From assembly GCF_017094485.1 (NCBI RefSeq), contig NZ_CP064786.1:2794788-2858787 (forward strand): 64,000 bases of DNA, read 5' to 3'. The stretch's first letter is position 1, and each line of letters opens with the position of its first letter. This document shows, in pieces, positions 23,326 to 31,984 of this stretch. Both the position numbers and the translations under genes were made by a program. Source of the stretch: Natranaeroarchaeum sulfidigenes (lineage in GTDB: Archaea > Halobacteriota > Halobacteria > Halobacteriales > Natronoarchaeaceae). The notes under the pieces were generated by a model that was not told where the DNA came from, did no database searches, and worked only from the letters and a program-made list of their open reading frames with translations.

Positions 23326-25718
23326 GAGGACTCACCCCGAAACTGGGTTCGTCGCTCTCCGGCGACTGTCAGCTCCATGGACTTTTGATCGTTGGCGAGC
23401 CAGCGCTCGAACTGGTCGTCGTAGTGGGGCGAAAAGTAATCGCCCGAGTTCCCGCCCGGCAGGATGGCCGTCGCCGTCTCGCCGGGACGGACGACCATCC
23501 GCCAGCTGGAGCCGACCGCCGACTCGACGCGGAAGTTCTTCACCGTCGCGCGCGAGCCGTCAGCCAGGCGGGTCCCGTAGTCCAGAAAGCCCGCCTCGAC
23601 GCCGAGCGGGTGGGTAATCGAGCGCGTCGAGTTCCAGTCGCCGTAGACCGACCAGCCCTCCTCGTCGATCTCGTCGAGGGCGTCCGCGAGTGCGTCGACC
23701 ATCATCGACTCGCGTGATCGCTCCTCGAACAGCGAATGATCGGACGAAAGGGTGGCGATCACCCAGTCGTTCGGGGAGTACGACTCGTCCAGATCAGCCT
23801 CATCGAACGTTGGTTCGACGATCCGGAGGCGAAACGCCTCGAACCACCGGGCGAACACGAGCGCGGCCCGGGAGTCGGGCTCCATTCGGTAGTCCCATTC
23901 CGCAAGCGTGTCGACGGTGTCAACGAGCGGGTCGGCCGCCTCGTCGTCCTCCTGGACCGCCGCAATCAGGTCCGGGACCAGTTGGGCGGCGCGCCCGTCC
24001 CGGACGTCGTTCTGTAGCTCGCGGTGGAACCCGGGATCTGTGTCGCCGACAGCATCGGCGAGCCGATTCTCGATTCGCATCCCGCGATAGGGCGTCGCGT
24101 AGCTCACACCGATGTAGTGGTCGGGCTCGTCGACGACGCGCTGATTCGCCGTCGCGAGGACGTCCGGGTCGATCGCGTGAGGTTTCTCCCCGAACGGGAC
24201 AAACCCGTCCCACGAGGACTGGCCGAACGGCTCGAATCCCTGCCATTCGCCCTCGCCCGCCGAGCCGTCGAAGATCCGATCACCGGGGACGACATCGCCG
24301 TCTATCTGCCGGATCGGAAGCTTCCCGGTGAGGTAGTACATCGTCCGGCCGTCCGCGTCGGCGTAGACGAGGTTCTGTGTGGGAAGATCGAACTCCCGGG
24401 TCGCCTCGCGAACGTCGTCAAGGCCGTCGCTCCGGCCGAACGCCTCAATGGCGACTGTGGTCCGGGTCGCCGTGTGGCCGGTCCAGGCGACACCGACGCG
24501 CTGGTCCTCCCGCTGGATGAGCGGGCCGTGGACGGTCTTGCGGCGCGTCAGCGTTCTGTCCTCCCCGCCGGAGACGCCAATCGTGTGTTCCTCGCGCTCG
24601 AACTCGCGCCACTCGTCGCGGTAGCGATACCGGTCGCCATCCTCGGCGATCTCGTATCGGTAGCAATCGAGGACGTCCGCGCCGACGTTCGTAAAGGACC
24701 ACGCGCCGCGGTCGTTGGCTCCGGCGATGACGAACGGGACGCCCGGAAACGTCGCGCCCCGTACCGACCGGTCGGGCGTCTCGACGTGCTGTTCGTACCA
24801 CAGGGGCGGCGTCATCAGCGAAAGGTGTGGGTCGTACGCGAGGATCGGATCGCCGCTCTCGGTGTACTCTCCCGAGACGACCCAGCTATTCGAGCCGACG
24901 CCGCGTGGCGACTCGAACGCGGAGAGATAGCGAGTGAGCTCGGCATCGAGCGGTTCGGATCTCGACGGGGCGTCGGGTGATTCGTGTGCTCCCAGTTGGG
25001 CTGTGGTATCCCCCGCTACCGCACCACCGCCGAGAATCGGATAGTTGTGGTCGAGCCGTCGCGGAAACAGCGTCTCGACCAGTTCGTCGTCGAGTCGGTC
25101 GGCAAGCAGCGCGCGGCGTAGCTCACTGAAATCGCCAGTGAGATCCCACGAGATCTGCTTTTCCATCAGCATCGAGTCGACGGGCGTCCACGGCCGCGGC
25201 TCGTAGCCGAGCAACTCGAACTCCAGCGGGAGCCGACCCTCCTCGATCACCGTGTTGACGCCGTCGGCGTAGGCCTCGACGAGCGGCCCCGCCCGGGTAT
25301 CACTGACGAGCTCCCACGTCGCCTCGGCTGCGCCCGCAAAGTCCATCCGAACGTGGAACTCGTCGTCCTCGACCGTCGCCTCGCCGATCACCTCCGAGAG
25401 TTGACCGCGCATCACCCGGCGCTGGAGGTCCAGCTGGAACAGCCGGTCGAACGCCTGTACGTACCCCACCGCGAAGTACGCCGCCGTCTCGTCCTCGGCT
25501 TCGGCGTGTGGCACCCCGAACTCGTCGACGTGGAGGCTCGCATCGCCGTAGGGACTCTCGACGCTCTCGGGGAGCGAGCGGTCGGCCGCATCCCACGCCT
25601 CGCCCGACAGGGGGGCAAACGAGTCGAGGAGATCGCTTGCCGAGGTAAGCGCGAGCCCACCGGTTCCGGCGGCGACGAGCCCTGCGAGGACCCCACGACG
25701 TGTCGTATCGTCTGTCAC
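23322..25718 (-). CDS. Penicillin acylase family Ntn hydrolase, Tat-exported
   Basis: 798 residues. The N-terminus TTRRGVLAGLVAAGTGGLAL is a twin-arginine signal, so the folded protein should be exported. The family is made as a precursor cut before a nucleophilic Ser; here Ser276 in PRGVGSNSWVVSG fits, dividing an alpha chain (~40-275) and a beta chain (276-798). Other family marks are VPHAEAEDETAAYFAVGYVQAFDRLFQ at the alpha start and later HKGPL-like HGPLIQ and a late PGNSGDYFSPHYDDQ. Likely hydrolyses an amide bond; N-acyl homoserine lactones or other acyl amides are possible substrates. Heads a three-gene leftward operon. Confidence 0.88.
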   Translation of the reverse strand: MTDDTTRRGVLAGLVAAGTGGLALTSASDLLDSFAPLSGEAWDAADRSLPESVESPYGDASLHVDEFGVPHAEAEDETAAYFAVGYVQAFDRLFQLDLQRRVMRGQLSEVIGEATVEDDEFHVRMDFAGAAEATWELVSDTRAGPLVEAYADGVNTVIEEGRLPLEFELLGYEPRPWTPVDSMLMEKQISWDLTGDFSELRRALLADRLDDELVETLFPRRLDHNYPILGGGAVAGDTTAQLGAHESPDAPSRSEPLDAELTRYLSAFESPRGVGSNSWVVSGEYTESGDPILAYDPHLSLMTPPLWYEQHVETPDRSVRGATFPGVPFVIAGANDRGAWSFTNVGADVLDCYRYEIAEDGDRYRYRDEWREFEREEHTIGVSGGEDRTLTRRKTVHGPLIQREDQRVGVAWTGHTATRTTVAIEAFGRSDGLDDVREATREFDLPTQNLVYADADGRTMYYLTGKLPIRQIDGDVVPGDRIFDGSAGEGEWQGFEPFGQSSWDGFVPFGEKPHAIDPDVLATANQRVVDEPDHYIGVSYATPYRGMRIENRLADAVGDTDPGFHRELQNDVRDGRAAQLVPDLIAAVQEDDEAADPLVDTVDTLAEWDYRMEPDSRAALVFARWFEAFRLRIVEPTFDEADLDESYSPNDWVIATLSSDHSLFEERSRESMMVDALADALDEIDEEGWSVYGDWNSTRSITHPLGVEAGFLDYGTRLADGSRATVKNFRVESAVGSSWRMVVRPGETATAILPGGNSGDYFSPHYDDQFERWLANDQKSMELTVAGERRTQFRGESS

Positions 25719-25857
25719 TATCGGAGTGAAGCGACCGGAGTATAATGATAATTCCGGGTATTTCGTAACTCCTGGCTCTCACTCTCGCACCACGATACTG
25801 TCGGGCAACTAACCCGTCACCAAGCCGTACAGGTGGCGAACAGATTAATATACTATG

Positions 25858-25877
25858 CGTATCCACCACTGGATACG
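25858..25877 (+). promoter_or_regulatory. Hairpin abutting the start codon of a small membrane gene
   Basis: CGTATCC (25858-25864) and GGATACG (25871-25877) form a perfect 7-bp stem that ends exactly before the ATG at 25878. A TATA-like TTAATATAC lies at about 25845-25853. If transcription starts near the ATG the stem acts at DNA level only; if it starts a little earlier, the 5' end is a hairpin. Confidence 0.45.
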
Positions 25878-26033
25878 ATGAGTCTCGACAGCGAAACGAC
25901 GGCGTGGATCTCCGGCTTCGCCTCGGGCGTCGCCACCTGCTCGGTCGGTCTATACCTGCTTCACCGGCGCGCACAGCGACGCTCAGAGCCTGCTCTGGTA
26001 GACGACGACGGGACCGTCATCCCGATCGAGTAG
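25878..26033 (+). CDS. Small single-helix membrane protein, unknown
   Basis: 51 residues from the ATG at 25878 (MSLDSETTAWISGFASGVATC); an upstream in-frame ATG at 25833 overlaps the TATA box and is unlikely. One membrane helix (~10-28) is followed by a basic stretch (HRRAQRRS) and an acidic end (VDDDGTVIPIE). Not a family I recognise, though short proteins of this shape are common in haloarchaea. Stands alone. Confidence 0.55.
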   Translation: MSLDSETTAWISGFASGVATCSVGLYLLHRRAQRRSEPALVDDDGTVIPIE

Positions 26034-26170
26034 CCAGACCGACCCAGTTCGTGGGCCGGAAAGTGGCCGGCACCGTGAGGAGCAGCGATGGCCGATGAGT
26101 GGTGTCGAGTCTCGACCGCATTTGTTGCCAAACCGAGCGACGATACGCGTCATGCGACCGTCTGACGAAC

Positions 26171-26178
26171 ACTTTTAT
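26171..26178 (+). promoter_or_regulatory. TATA box of the HalOD1 gene
   Basis: CTTTTATA sits 24-31 bp upstream of the ATG at 26202, giving an expected transcription start within a few bases of the codon (leaderless). Confidence 0.6.
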
Positions 26179-26201
26179 ACAACCACCCTGACGGTCTCAC
26201 T

Positions 26202-26468
26202 ATGGCAGTGACAGTGGGGGATGCCAAACAGGATCGTGTCGTCGAACAACGCGCCGAAACCGTCCCAGCCAGTACAGCTGTGATCGAAGCGATAGCGGAG
26301 CTAGAATCAACCCAGCCGATGACGCTCGATGTCACACTGTACGATTCGGTGGATCTGGACGCACTGGACGCGCTCTGTGAGGGGTCCAGTAATATCGGCG
26401 TGAGCTTTACCGCCGACGGCTACGCTGTCGAAATCAGCGGTGACACCGTCGTCGTCGAGCGGTATTGA
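26202..26468 (+). CDS. Stand-alone HalOD1 domain protein
   Basis: 88 residues. The body SVA-like STAVIEAIAELESTQPMTLDVTLYDSVDLDALDALCEGSSNIGVSFTADGYAVEISGDTVVV fits the halobacterial output domain 1 (HalOD1), found at the end of response regulators and as isolated proteins in haloarchaea. The domain is thought to give output in signal transduction; its partner is unknown. The N-terminal ~15 residues are variable. The gene converges on the lycopene-cyclase-domain gene, with abutting stop codons. Confidence 0.83.
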   Translation: MAVTVGDAKQDRVVEQRAETVPASTAVIEAIAELESTQPMTLDVTLYDSVDLDALDALCEGSSNIGVSFTADGYAVEISGDTVVVERY

Positions 26469-26774
26469 TCAATCGACGACCTCGTGGAGCGTCTCGTGGA
26501 AGGCGATGACCAGCGATGGGACGACGACCATGAAGATGTGCTCCTCGATCGGGACGCCGAGAAAGTCCCTGCCGGTCCGTAGCTCGATGTCGAAGATGCC
26601 GATTTCGAGGGTGTACCAGTCCCAGACGTACGCGATCGGATACAGCGCGATAACTGTTTTCGCCGCACGTCCGAGCGCGCCAGCTCGCCTGAGCAAGAGG
26701 AACGCGATTGCGCCCCAGAAGACCTCCGTGGCGAGATACGTGTACCGGCCGAAGACGCTGATGTCGGGTCGCAT
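26469..26774 (-). CDS. Lycopene-cyclase-domain membrane protein (short form)
   Basis: 101 residues, three hydrophobic segments. The sequence FWGAIAFLLLRR, YPIAYVWDWYTLEIGIFDIE and especially GVPIEEHIFMVVVPSLVI match the CrtY/CarR-type lycopene cyclase domain, whose P-x-E-E motif is part of the active site. A full heterodimeric-type beta-cyclase in haloarchaea has two such domains, so this single-domain protein may be a diverged relative or a half enzyme. No carotenoid gene is next to it, although idi lies at 48 kb. Confidence 0.75.
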   Translation of the reverse strand: MRPDISVFGRYTYLATEVFWGAIAFLLLRRAGALGRAAKTVIALYPIAYVWDWYTLEIGIFDIELRTGRDFLGVPIEEHIFMVVVPSLVIAFHETLHEVVD

Positions 26775-26804
26775 GGCCGTGCTAGGGAGCGATAGCCTAT
26801 CAAA

Positions 26805-27152
26805 CTACGCCCGAGCCGAGCGGTGCCGATAACCACTGATCAGCACGAGCACACAGAGATACGCGGTCAGCCCGCCGATCAAAAGGCTCACGACGATTCC
26901 CGAGCGGTAGACTGCAGCGAGCGCGGTAACGGCCAGCACACCGGCGAGCGATCCCATCTGAACCGCAGGTCGTTCCCAGAGCGACCGCACAGGCCCCCCG
27001 TATCGCGTCGCGGCGGCCTCGAAACCGACCGTACCGAGCGCCCCACAGAACAGCCACACCGGCGAGAGCGCCACGTCGGCGAGTATCACTGCGCCGAATG
27101 CTCCGATCAGAGCGACAGTCGCCAGTGCGCCGTCCCGGCGTACAGTGCTCAC
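26805..27152 (-). CDS. Membrane protein coupled to thrB, unknown
   Basis: 115 residues, about four hydrophobic segments and a basic end (YRHRSARA). Family not recognised. Its ATG overlaps the thrB stop codon by 4 bases (27149-27152), indicating co-translation with homoserine kinase. The sequence gives no functional clue; a link to threonine metabolism would rest on position only. Confidence 0.6.
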   Translation of the reverse strand: MSTVRRDGALATVALIGAFGAVILADVALSPVWLFCGALGTVGFEAAATRYGGPVRSLWERPAVQMGSLAGVLAVTALAAVYRSGIVVSLLIGGLTAYLCVLVLISGYRHRSARA

Positions 27153-28027
27153 CGGTAGACGGTGGGACCGTCGCCGATCCGTGTCTGGTAGGCACGGCTG
27201 TCGACGTCCACGTCGTCGAACGCGTCGAGCATCGCACCGGCGATCTCGCTCCGGTCGGATTCATAACAGGCCGCGATGACGCCCGGCCCCGCCCCGCTGA
27301 CGGTGACGCCCGTCGCACCGGCGTCGAGTGCGGCCTCCCGGACCGCGTCGTAGCCGTCGATCAGTTTCGCCCGGGCGGGCGTCACGACGTTGTCTTCCAT
27401 CCCACGGCCGACCATCGCCGGGTCCTCGCGGTGCATCCCGACAGTGAGCGTTGCAGCGCGACCGACCGTATCGACCATGTTCTCGACGGATGTGGATTCG
27501 GGGACGACCCGGCGTGCGTCCCGCGTCGAGACGACGATATCGGGGAGACAGACGACGAGGGGAACCGAGCTATCGACCTGCGTGACGCCGTCCTCTGCTA
27601 CGATAGTAAATCCGCCAAGCAGTGCCGGCGCTACGTTGTCTTGATGAGCCTCGCCGGAGACGAGCGCCTCGCCCTCGGCGGCGATCGGGACCAGTTCGGA
27701 TCGTGAGAGCCCACGGTCGTACAGTTCGTTGAGCGCAAGCGCGGCTCCGGCGGCGCTGGCCGCAGAGGAGCCGAGTCCCGAGGCCGGACGGACACCCTTG
27801 TCGATCTTGATCCGTGCGGGCGCGTCGAGCGCCTCCGCGACGGCTCCAGCGGTGTTTTTCGCCGGGTCTTCGGGGATGAACTCGCTTCCGGCACCGCTCA
27901 TCTCGATCGTCGTCTCCTCGGCGCGCTCGACGCGGACGATATCGGCCGGGCGTTCGAGTGCGGCACCGAAGACGTCGAAGCCGCTCCCGAGGTTCGCGCT
28001 CGTCGCGGGAGCCCGCACTGTAAGCAT
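27149..28027 (-). CDS. thrB: Homoserine kinase
   Basis: 292 residues. GHMP-family kinase that phosphorylates homoserine for threonine synthesis. The start VRAPATSANLGSGFDVFG is the substrate motif of ThrB; the ATP loop is RPASGLGSSAASAAGAALALN; the C-terminal motif is TGVTVSGAGPGVIAACY. Length matches archaeal ThrB. The ATG at 28027 is preceded by about 50 bases before the divergent oxidoreductase. Co-transcribed with the small membrane gene downstream. Confidence 0.93.
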   Translation of the reverse strand: MLTVRAPATSANLGSGFDVFGAALERPADIVRVERAEETTIEMSGAGSEFIPEDPAKNTAGAVAEALDAPARIKIDKGVRPASGLGSSAASAAGAALALNELYDRGLSRSELVPIAAEGEALVSGEAHQDNVAPALLGGFTIVAEDGVTQVDSSVPLVVCLPDIVVSTRDARRVVPESTSVENMVDTVGRAATLTVGMHREDPAMVGRGMEDNVVTPARAKLIDGYDAVREAALDAGATGVTVSGAGPGVIAACYESDRSEIAGAMLDAFDDVDVDSRAYQTRIGDGPTVYR

Positions 28028-28123
28028 ACCCGAGGGGTAACCGGACCGCGGCTAAAAAGCCAGCGGAAAGCAGGCTCCCGGGTGATCATAACACACAATT
28101 CGGCTGCCCGCCAACCATTGCCC

Positions 28124-29365
28124 ATGATCGGCGTCATCGGCGGCGGGATCGCGGGGCTGACGGCGGCTCACGAGCTACTGTCTCGCGACCACGAAGTACG
28201 AGTGTTCGAGTCCGGCGCTCGCGTGGGCAGCGAGTTCGCCCCAGTTCATCCCGCATCGGACGCCGTTTTGCCGCGCCATCCGCCCCGTATCTCGCCGACA
28301 GGAGCGGCCAGTCGGGCACTCGCCCGCGCACTCGACGTCGAACTCGACGGTCGGGCTGCCCGAACGGGCTACTATCTGGATGGCGTCGTACATCCCATCG
28401 ACCGCCGCCACGAACTACTCGCCTTTCCCCCACTGAGCCTGCGTGACACGTCGTACTTCCGATCGCTCGTCGATGATGGCGGTGTGCCCCCGTTTACCGT
28501 CCCTGACCACACGCTGGATGAGCCGGAGTCGCTGGCGGACGTCACGGCCCGGTCCTTTGTTACCGAACACGCGACCGAGTCGCTGTACGAGCAGGCGATC
28601 GAGCCATTGCTGTATGCCCACTTTGGCGACGAGCCAGATCGCATAAGCGCGTCGTGGCTGATCAACAGGGTGACGCGCCACCGCGCTGACAGTACCGAGA
28701 TCGTCGAGCCGAGATCGCTCGTCGACGCCCTCGCTGGATCGATCGGCCGCGACCGACTCCACACCGACTGCCGCGTTACCGCAGTCGGGACACGCCGCGG
28801 AGCGGTCGATCACCTCGTCACGATCGAAGACGGAGCGCGCCACGAGTACAACGTTGACGCAGTTATCTTCGATACGCCGCCACGACGACTGGTACGACTG
28901 ACAGGCGGCGACTGGGCGGGACAAACTTCCGGGACAACGACCGTCTGTTTCGGGCTCGACGAGCCCCTCCTGTCGATCGATCGGGTGACTGTCGTCGACG
29001 AGACACCGGTCGGACGGCTCGTTGCACTACCCGGACCGACGGAAGGGGTAGAACAGGCCCTCTACGCGATCGTGGCCGACGAGTCAGCCAAGCGGGAACC
29101 CGAGTCACAGGTCCGTCACGGAATCGAATCGCTGTTTCCCGCCTTCGATCCGTCGACGATCCAGTGGTCGGCGGTCCACACGGAGACTATTCCCGTTCCG
29201 AACGTCGGCTACTCGGATCACATCATTCCGTACGACGGACCGGCCCTATCAGGAGGGTTCTACGCCGGTGCTGCGAGTCGGGAGCGGTACGCGAATCGAT
29301 CGCTTGACGCCGCGGTACGGACCGCTAAGGGAGTTGGGGAGGCCGTCGCTGAACATATCGGATAA
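28124..29365 (+). CDS. FAD-dependent amine-oxidase/protoporphyrinogen-oxidase-like flavoprotein
   Basis: 413 residues from the ATG at 28124. The N-terminal MIGVIGGGIAGLTAAHELL is the GxGxxG Rossmann motif for FAD, followed by VRVFESGARVG, the acidic strand-2 end. The layout, with a second FAD contact near the end (GGFYAGAASRERYANRSLDAAVRTAKGVGEAV), fits the HemG/UDP-galactopyranose-mutase-like NAD(P)-binding flavoprotein group. The substrate is uncertain; it could act on a porphyrin, an isoprenoid or an amine. A TATA-like ATCATAAC about 35 bp upstream supports the start. Stands alone. Confidence 0.78.
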   Translation: MIGVIGGGIAGLTAAHELLSRDHEVRVFESGARVGSEFAPVHPASDAVLPRHPPRISPTGAASRALARALDVELDGRAARTGYYLDGVVHPIDRRHELLAFPPLSLRDTSYFRSLVDDGGVPPFTVPDHTLDEPESLADVTARSFVTEHATESLYEQAIEPLLYAHFGDEPDRISASWLINRVTRHRADSTEIVEPRSLVDALAGSIGRDRLHTDCRVTAVGTRRGAVDHLVTIEDGARHEYNVDAVIFDTPPRRLVRLTGGDWAGQTSGTTTVCFGLDEPLLSIDRVTVVDETPVGRLVALPGPTEGVEQALYAIVADESAKREPESQVRHGIESLFPAFDPSTIQWSAVHTETIPVPNVGYSDHIIPYDGPALSGGFYAGAASRERYANRSLDAAVRTAKGVGEAVAEHIG

Positions 29366-29441
29366 CCACGGGATAGCGACGTGATTTGTCCCCCGTGATA
29401 AAGTGCTCATTGCTCGTAGGTGTAACACGAGGTACAAGACC

Positions 29442-29936
29442 ATGACCCATACACGAAGAACGTTCGTAAGTGCCGTCACAGTCGGGGCAGTAGGGCTGAG
29501 CGGCTGTCTCGGTGATGGCGATGACCCGCCGGAGGACGAACCCGACGATGATGAACCGGACGAGTACGACTTCGAGGACCAGCCCGAGGATGCATCGCCC
29601 ACCTTCGAGTCACCGGAGGATGGTGCTACCGTTCAGTCGCCGGTCGAATTCGTCGTATCAGTCGAGGGAGCCGATCTCATCCCCGCCGGCGAAAACGAAG
29701 TCGGAGCCGGGCATCTACACATTCTCGTCGATCACGACGTGTTCGACCGAGGAGAAACGATCCCCGGGCCGAGCGACTCCGCTGAGGAAGACGGAATCTA
29801 CCACTGGAGTGACGCCCAGACGGAAGATAGTCTGGAGCTTGAGCCCGGCGAGTACACGATCGCCGTACAGCTCGGTGACGGAGCACACATTGCGTTCGGT
29901 GAAACCGACGAGATAACCATCACCGTCGAGGAGTGA
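29442..29936 (+). CDS. DUF4399-type Tat lipoprotein
   Basis: 164 residues. TRRTFVSAVTVGAVGLSGC is a twin-arginine signal ending in a lipobox Cys at about residue 21, so the protein should be lipid-anchored outside. A 25-residue Asp/Glu-rich spacer follows. The C-terminal ~110 residues (FESPEDGATVQSPVEFVVSVEG ... VGAGHLHILVDHD ... GEYTIAVQLGDGAHIAF) match DUF4399, a small beta-sandwich of unknown role, with conserved HLHILVD and DGAH. The ATG at 29442 was chosen because the signal begins there. Confidence 0.82.
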   Translation: MTHTRRTFVSAVTVGAVGLSGCLGDGDDPPEDEPDDDEPDEYDFEDQPEDASPTFESPEDGATVQSPVEFVVSVEGADLIPAGENEVGAGHLHILVDHDVFDRGETIPGPSDSAEEDGIYHWSDAQTEDSLELEPGEYTIAVQLGDGAHIAFGETDEITITVEE

Positions 29937-29965
29937 ACGCCACACCTTTTTTGCGTCCGGAAACT

Positions 29966-30577
29966 TCAGGCGTCCGCTCCGGAGTCGGCGTCTTCGACGT
30001 CCTCCTCGGTGAGCCCCGGCGCTTCCGCGGGGTCGACCTCCTCGGGTTCGTCCTGTCCTCCGACCCGCAACTCGCCATCCGGCCCCTCGACGTAGACGTC
30101 GTCGGCGAAACCACCCTCGGCGTGTGGGTGCTCGGGGTCATCGAGCTTTTCGGGCGTCGAGGGCGCATCGGGAACGTCCCGGTTCCGGAACTCGCCGAGC
30201 GGATCGTCGATGGTGATGCCGTGCGCCTCGAAGAACTTCCCGTAGCGCTCGTAATGGGCTTCGAGTTCGTCGGCGGGAAACTCCATCATCTCGGTCCAGC
30301 CGTGGTTGTAGAAATCGAAGTTCGCCTGAATGTGGGTGATCTCGCGGGCCTCGGCCTCGGGGTATCCTTCCTCGAGCGCAGCGACGTAGGTGTCCATCGT
30401 GCAGTCGAAGAAGGCGTCGAGATGCTCGCGGCGTTCATCCCGGTACTGCTCGTCTGCTTTGTCGACGAAGATTCCGGTGTGCAAGTCGACGAGTTTGTCG
30501 TTTGCGATGTCACCGATGACCGGGGCTGTCAGTGCCTGTTTGGCGGCGAAGTGGCGGATGTTCTGCCGAAGTTTCAT
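29966..30577 (-). CDS. Conserved halophile protein (DUF6149-like)
   Basis: 203 residues, acidic and soluble. The first ~150 residues are helical with conserved-looking HIQANFDFYNHGWTEMMEFP and YGKFFEAHGITIDDPLG; the last ~50 are Asp/Glu/Pro-rich and probably disordered. I recall this family under DUF6149, function unknown, but cannot verify it. It is divergent from the flavoprotein at 30689. Confidence 0.65.
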   Translation of the reverse strand: MKLRQNIRHFAAKQALTAPVIGDIANDKLVDLHTGIFVDKADEQYRDERREHLDAFFDCTMDTYVAALEEGYPEAEAREITHIQANFDFYNHGWTEMMEFPADELEAHYERYGKFFEAHGITIDDPLGEFRNRDVPDAPSTPEKLDDPEHPHAEGGFADDVYVEGPDGELRVGGQDEPEEVDPAEAPGLTEEDVEDADSGADA

Positions 30578-30688
30578 GTCCCGTCATATGGCCGTGAGAT
30601 CCTTGAACCTTCCCGAAGCGGTCAGTTCGGTGGCGAAACGACAGTGTCGCCGAGATAGCAATCCACTTTAACCCGGGCAGCAAAACCC

Positions 30689-31939
30689 ATGAACATGACT
30701 GAGTCGTACGTCATCATCGGTGACGGAATCGCGGGCAGTTCCGCGGCCGAGACCCTCCGCGAGGAAGCCCCGGACTCGGATATCACCGTCGTCACCGATG
30801 AAGGTGAGGCGTTGTACAATCGGATCCTCATCAAGGAGTTCGCCAAGGGGAAACTCCCCGAAGCGCCGGTCTCGATCCACGAGGAGGACTGGTACGCCGA
30901 ACGCGACATCGACCTGTCGCTGAACACCCACGTCACTGACGTCGACCCCGATGCCCACGAGGTCCACACCCACGACAGCGGGACGATCGAGTACGACAAA
31001 CTGCTGATCGCCTCCGGCGGAACGCCCACCAAACTCCCTGTCAAAAACGCCGACGGCGAGGGAATTCATCACTTCTGGACGTTTCAGGACGCGCGTGCGA
31101 TCAACGAACACGCCAGCGAGGCCGACACCGGGGTCGTCATCGGCGCGGGGCTACTCGGGATCGACCTCGCCGCGATCTGTGGCGCGCAGGACGTCGACGC
31201 CCACTACCTGATGCGCGGCGAGTGCTGGTGGCGCTACGCGCTCAGCCCGGAGGGAGCCGAGATTATCCACGACGGGATGCGCGATGTCGGCGTCACGCCG
31301 GTCTTCGGCAGCGGCGCGGACGAGTTCGTTCTCGACGAGGACGGACACGTCGAGGCGACGATCGACACGAACGGCGAGCGCTACGAGAGCGACTTCGTCG
31401 GGATCGCGATCGGCCTCGATTTCAACATCGAGTATATGCAGGACACTGACCTCGAACTCGACGACGGCGTCGTTGTCGACGAGTATATGCAGACCAACCT
31501 CGACGATATCTACGCCGCGGGCGACCTCACCCGGTTTTACGACACCATTCTCGGCGAGCACGCACAGAACGGCTCGTGGGGGTCCGCCAAAGAGCAGGGC
31601 CAGATCGCCGCAACGAACATGGCAGCCGACGACGAGGCAGAGGCGTTCCGCTGGGTCTCCTCGTACTCGATTACCCACTTTGACTTCCCGTTCCTTTCCT
31701 TTGGTCACCCGACACTCGGCGACGACGCGGTCGAGAAAAAGTACAGCGATACCGAGTGGCGACGGATTACGTTCAAAGACGGCAAGGTTATCGGTGGCGT
31801 TCTCATCGGCGACCTCGCGCCACAGACGACGTTCAAGACGCTAATGCGCGAGGAGCGTGAAGTCTCCGGGCAGAAAGAACTGTTACTGGAAGAGACAGTC
31901 GATATCGACAAGCTCGACGCGCCGCCGCAGGGACAGTAA
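30689..31939 (+). CDS. NAD(P)/FAD-dependent pyridine-nucleotide-disulphide oxidoreductase family protein
   Basis: 416 residues. FAD-binding YVIIGDGIAGSSAAETLREE at the start, a second Rossmann motif VIGAGLLGIDLAA (~150) for NAD(P)H, and the FAD ATG-D motif YAAGDLTRFYD (~275). The order fits rubredoxin/nitrite-reductase-type NADH oxidoreductases (Pyr_redox_2) without a redox disulphide. A short C-terminal domain (~320-416) follows. The electron acceptor is unknown. The ATG at 30689 and one at 30695 both fit the TATA-like CTTTAA about 20 bp upstream. Confidence 0.85.
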   Translation: MNMTESYVIIGDGIAGSSAAETLREEAPDSDITVVTDEGEALYNRILIKEFAKGKLPEAPVSIHEEDWYAERDIDLSLNTHVTDVDPDAHEVHTHDSGTIEYDKLLIASGGTPTKLPVKNADGEGIHHFWTFQDARAINEHASEADTGVVIGAGLLGIDLAAICGAQDVDAHYLMRGECWWRYALSPEGAEIIHDGMRDVGVTPVFGSGADEFVLDEDGHVEATIDTNGERYESDFVGIAIGLDFNIEYMQDTDLELDDGVVVDEYMQTNLDDIYAAGDLTRFYDTILGEHAQNGSWGSAKEQGQIAATNMAADDEAEAFRWVSSYSITHFDFPFLSFGHPTLGDDAVEKKYSDTEWRRITFKDGKVIGGVLIGDLAPQTTFKTLMREEREVSGQKELLLEETVDIDKLDAPPQGQ

Positions 31940-31984
31940 ACGCACGCGAATCTTTTTGATCTCGGCGGACCGATATAAAAACGG

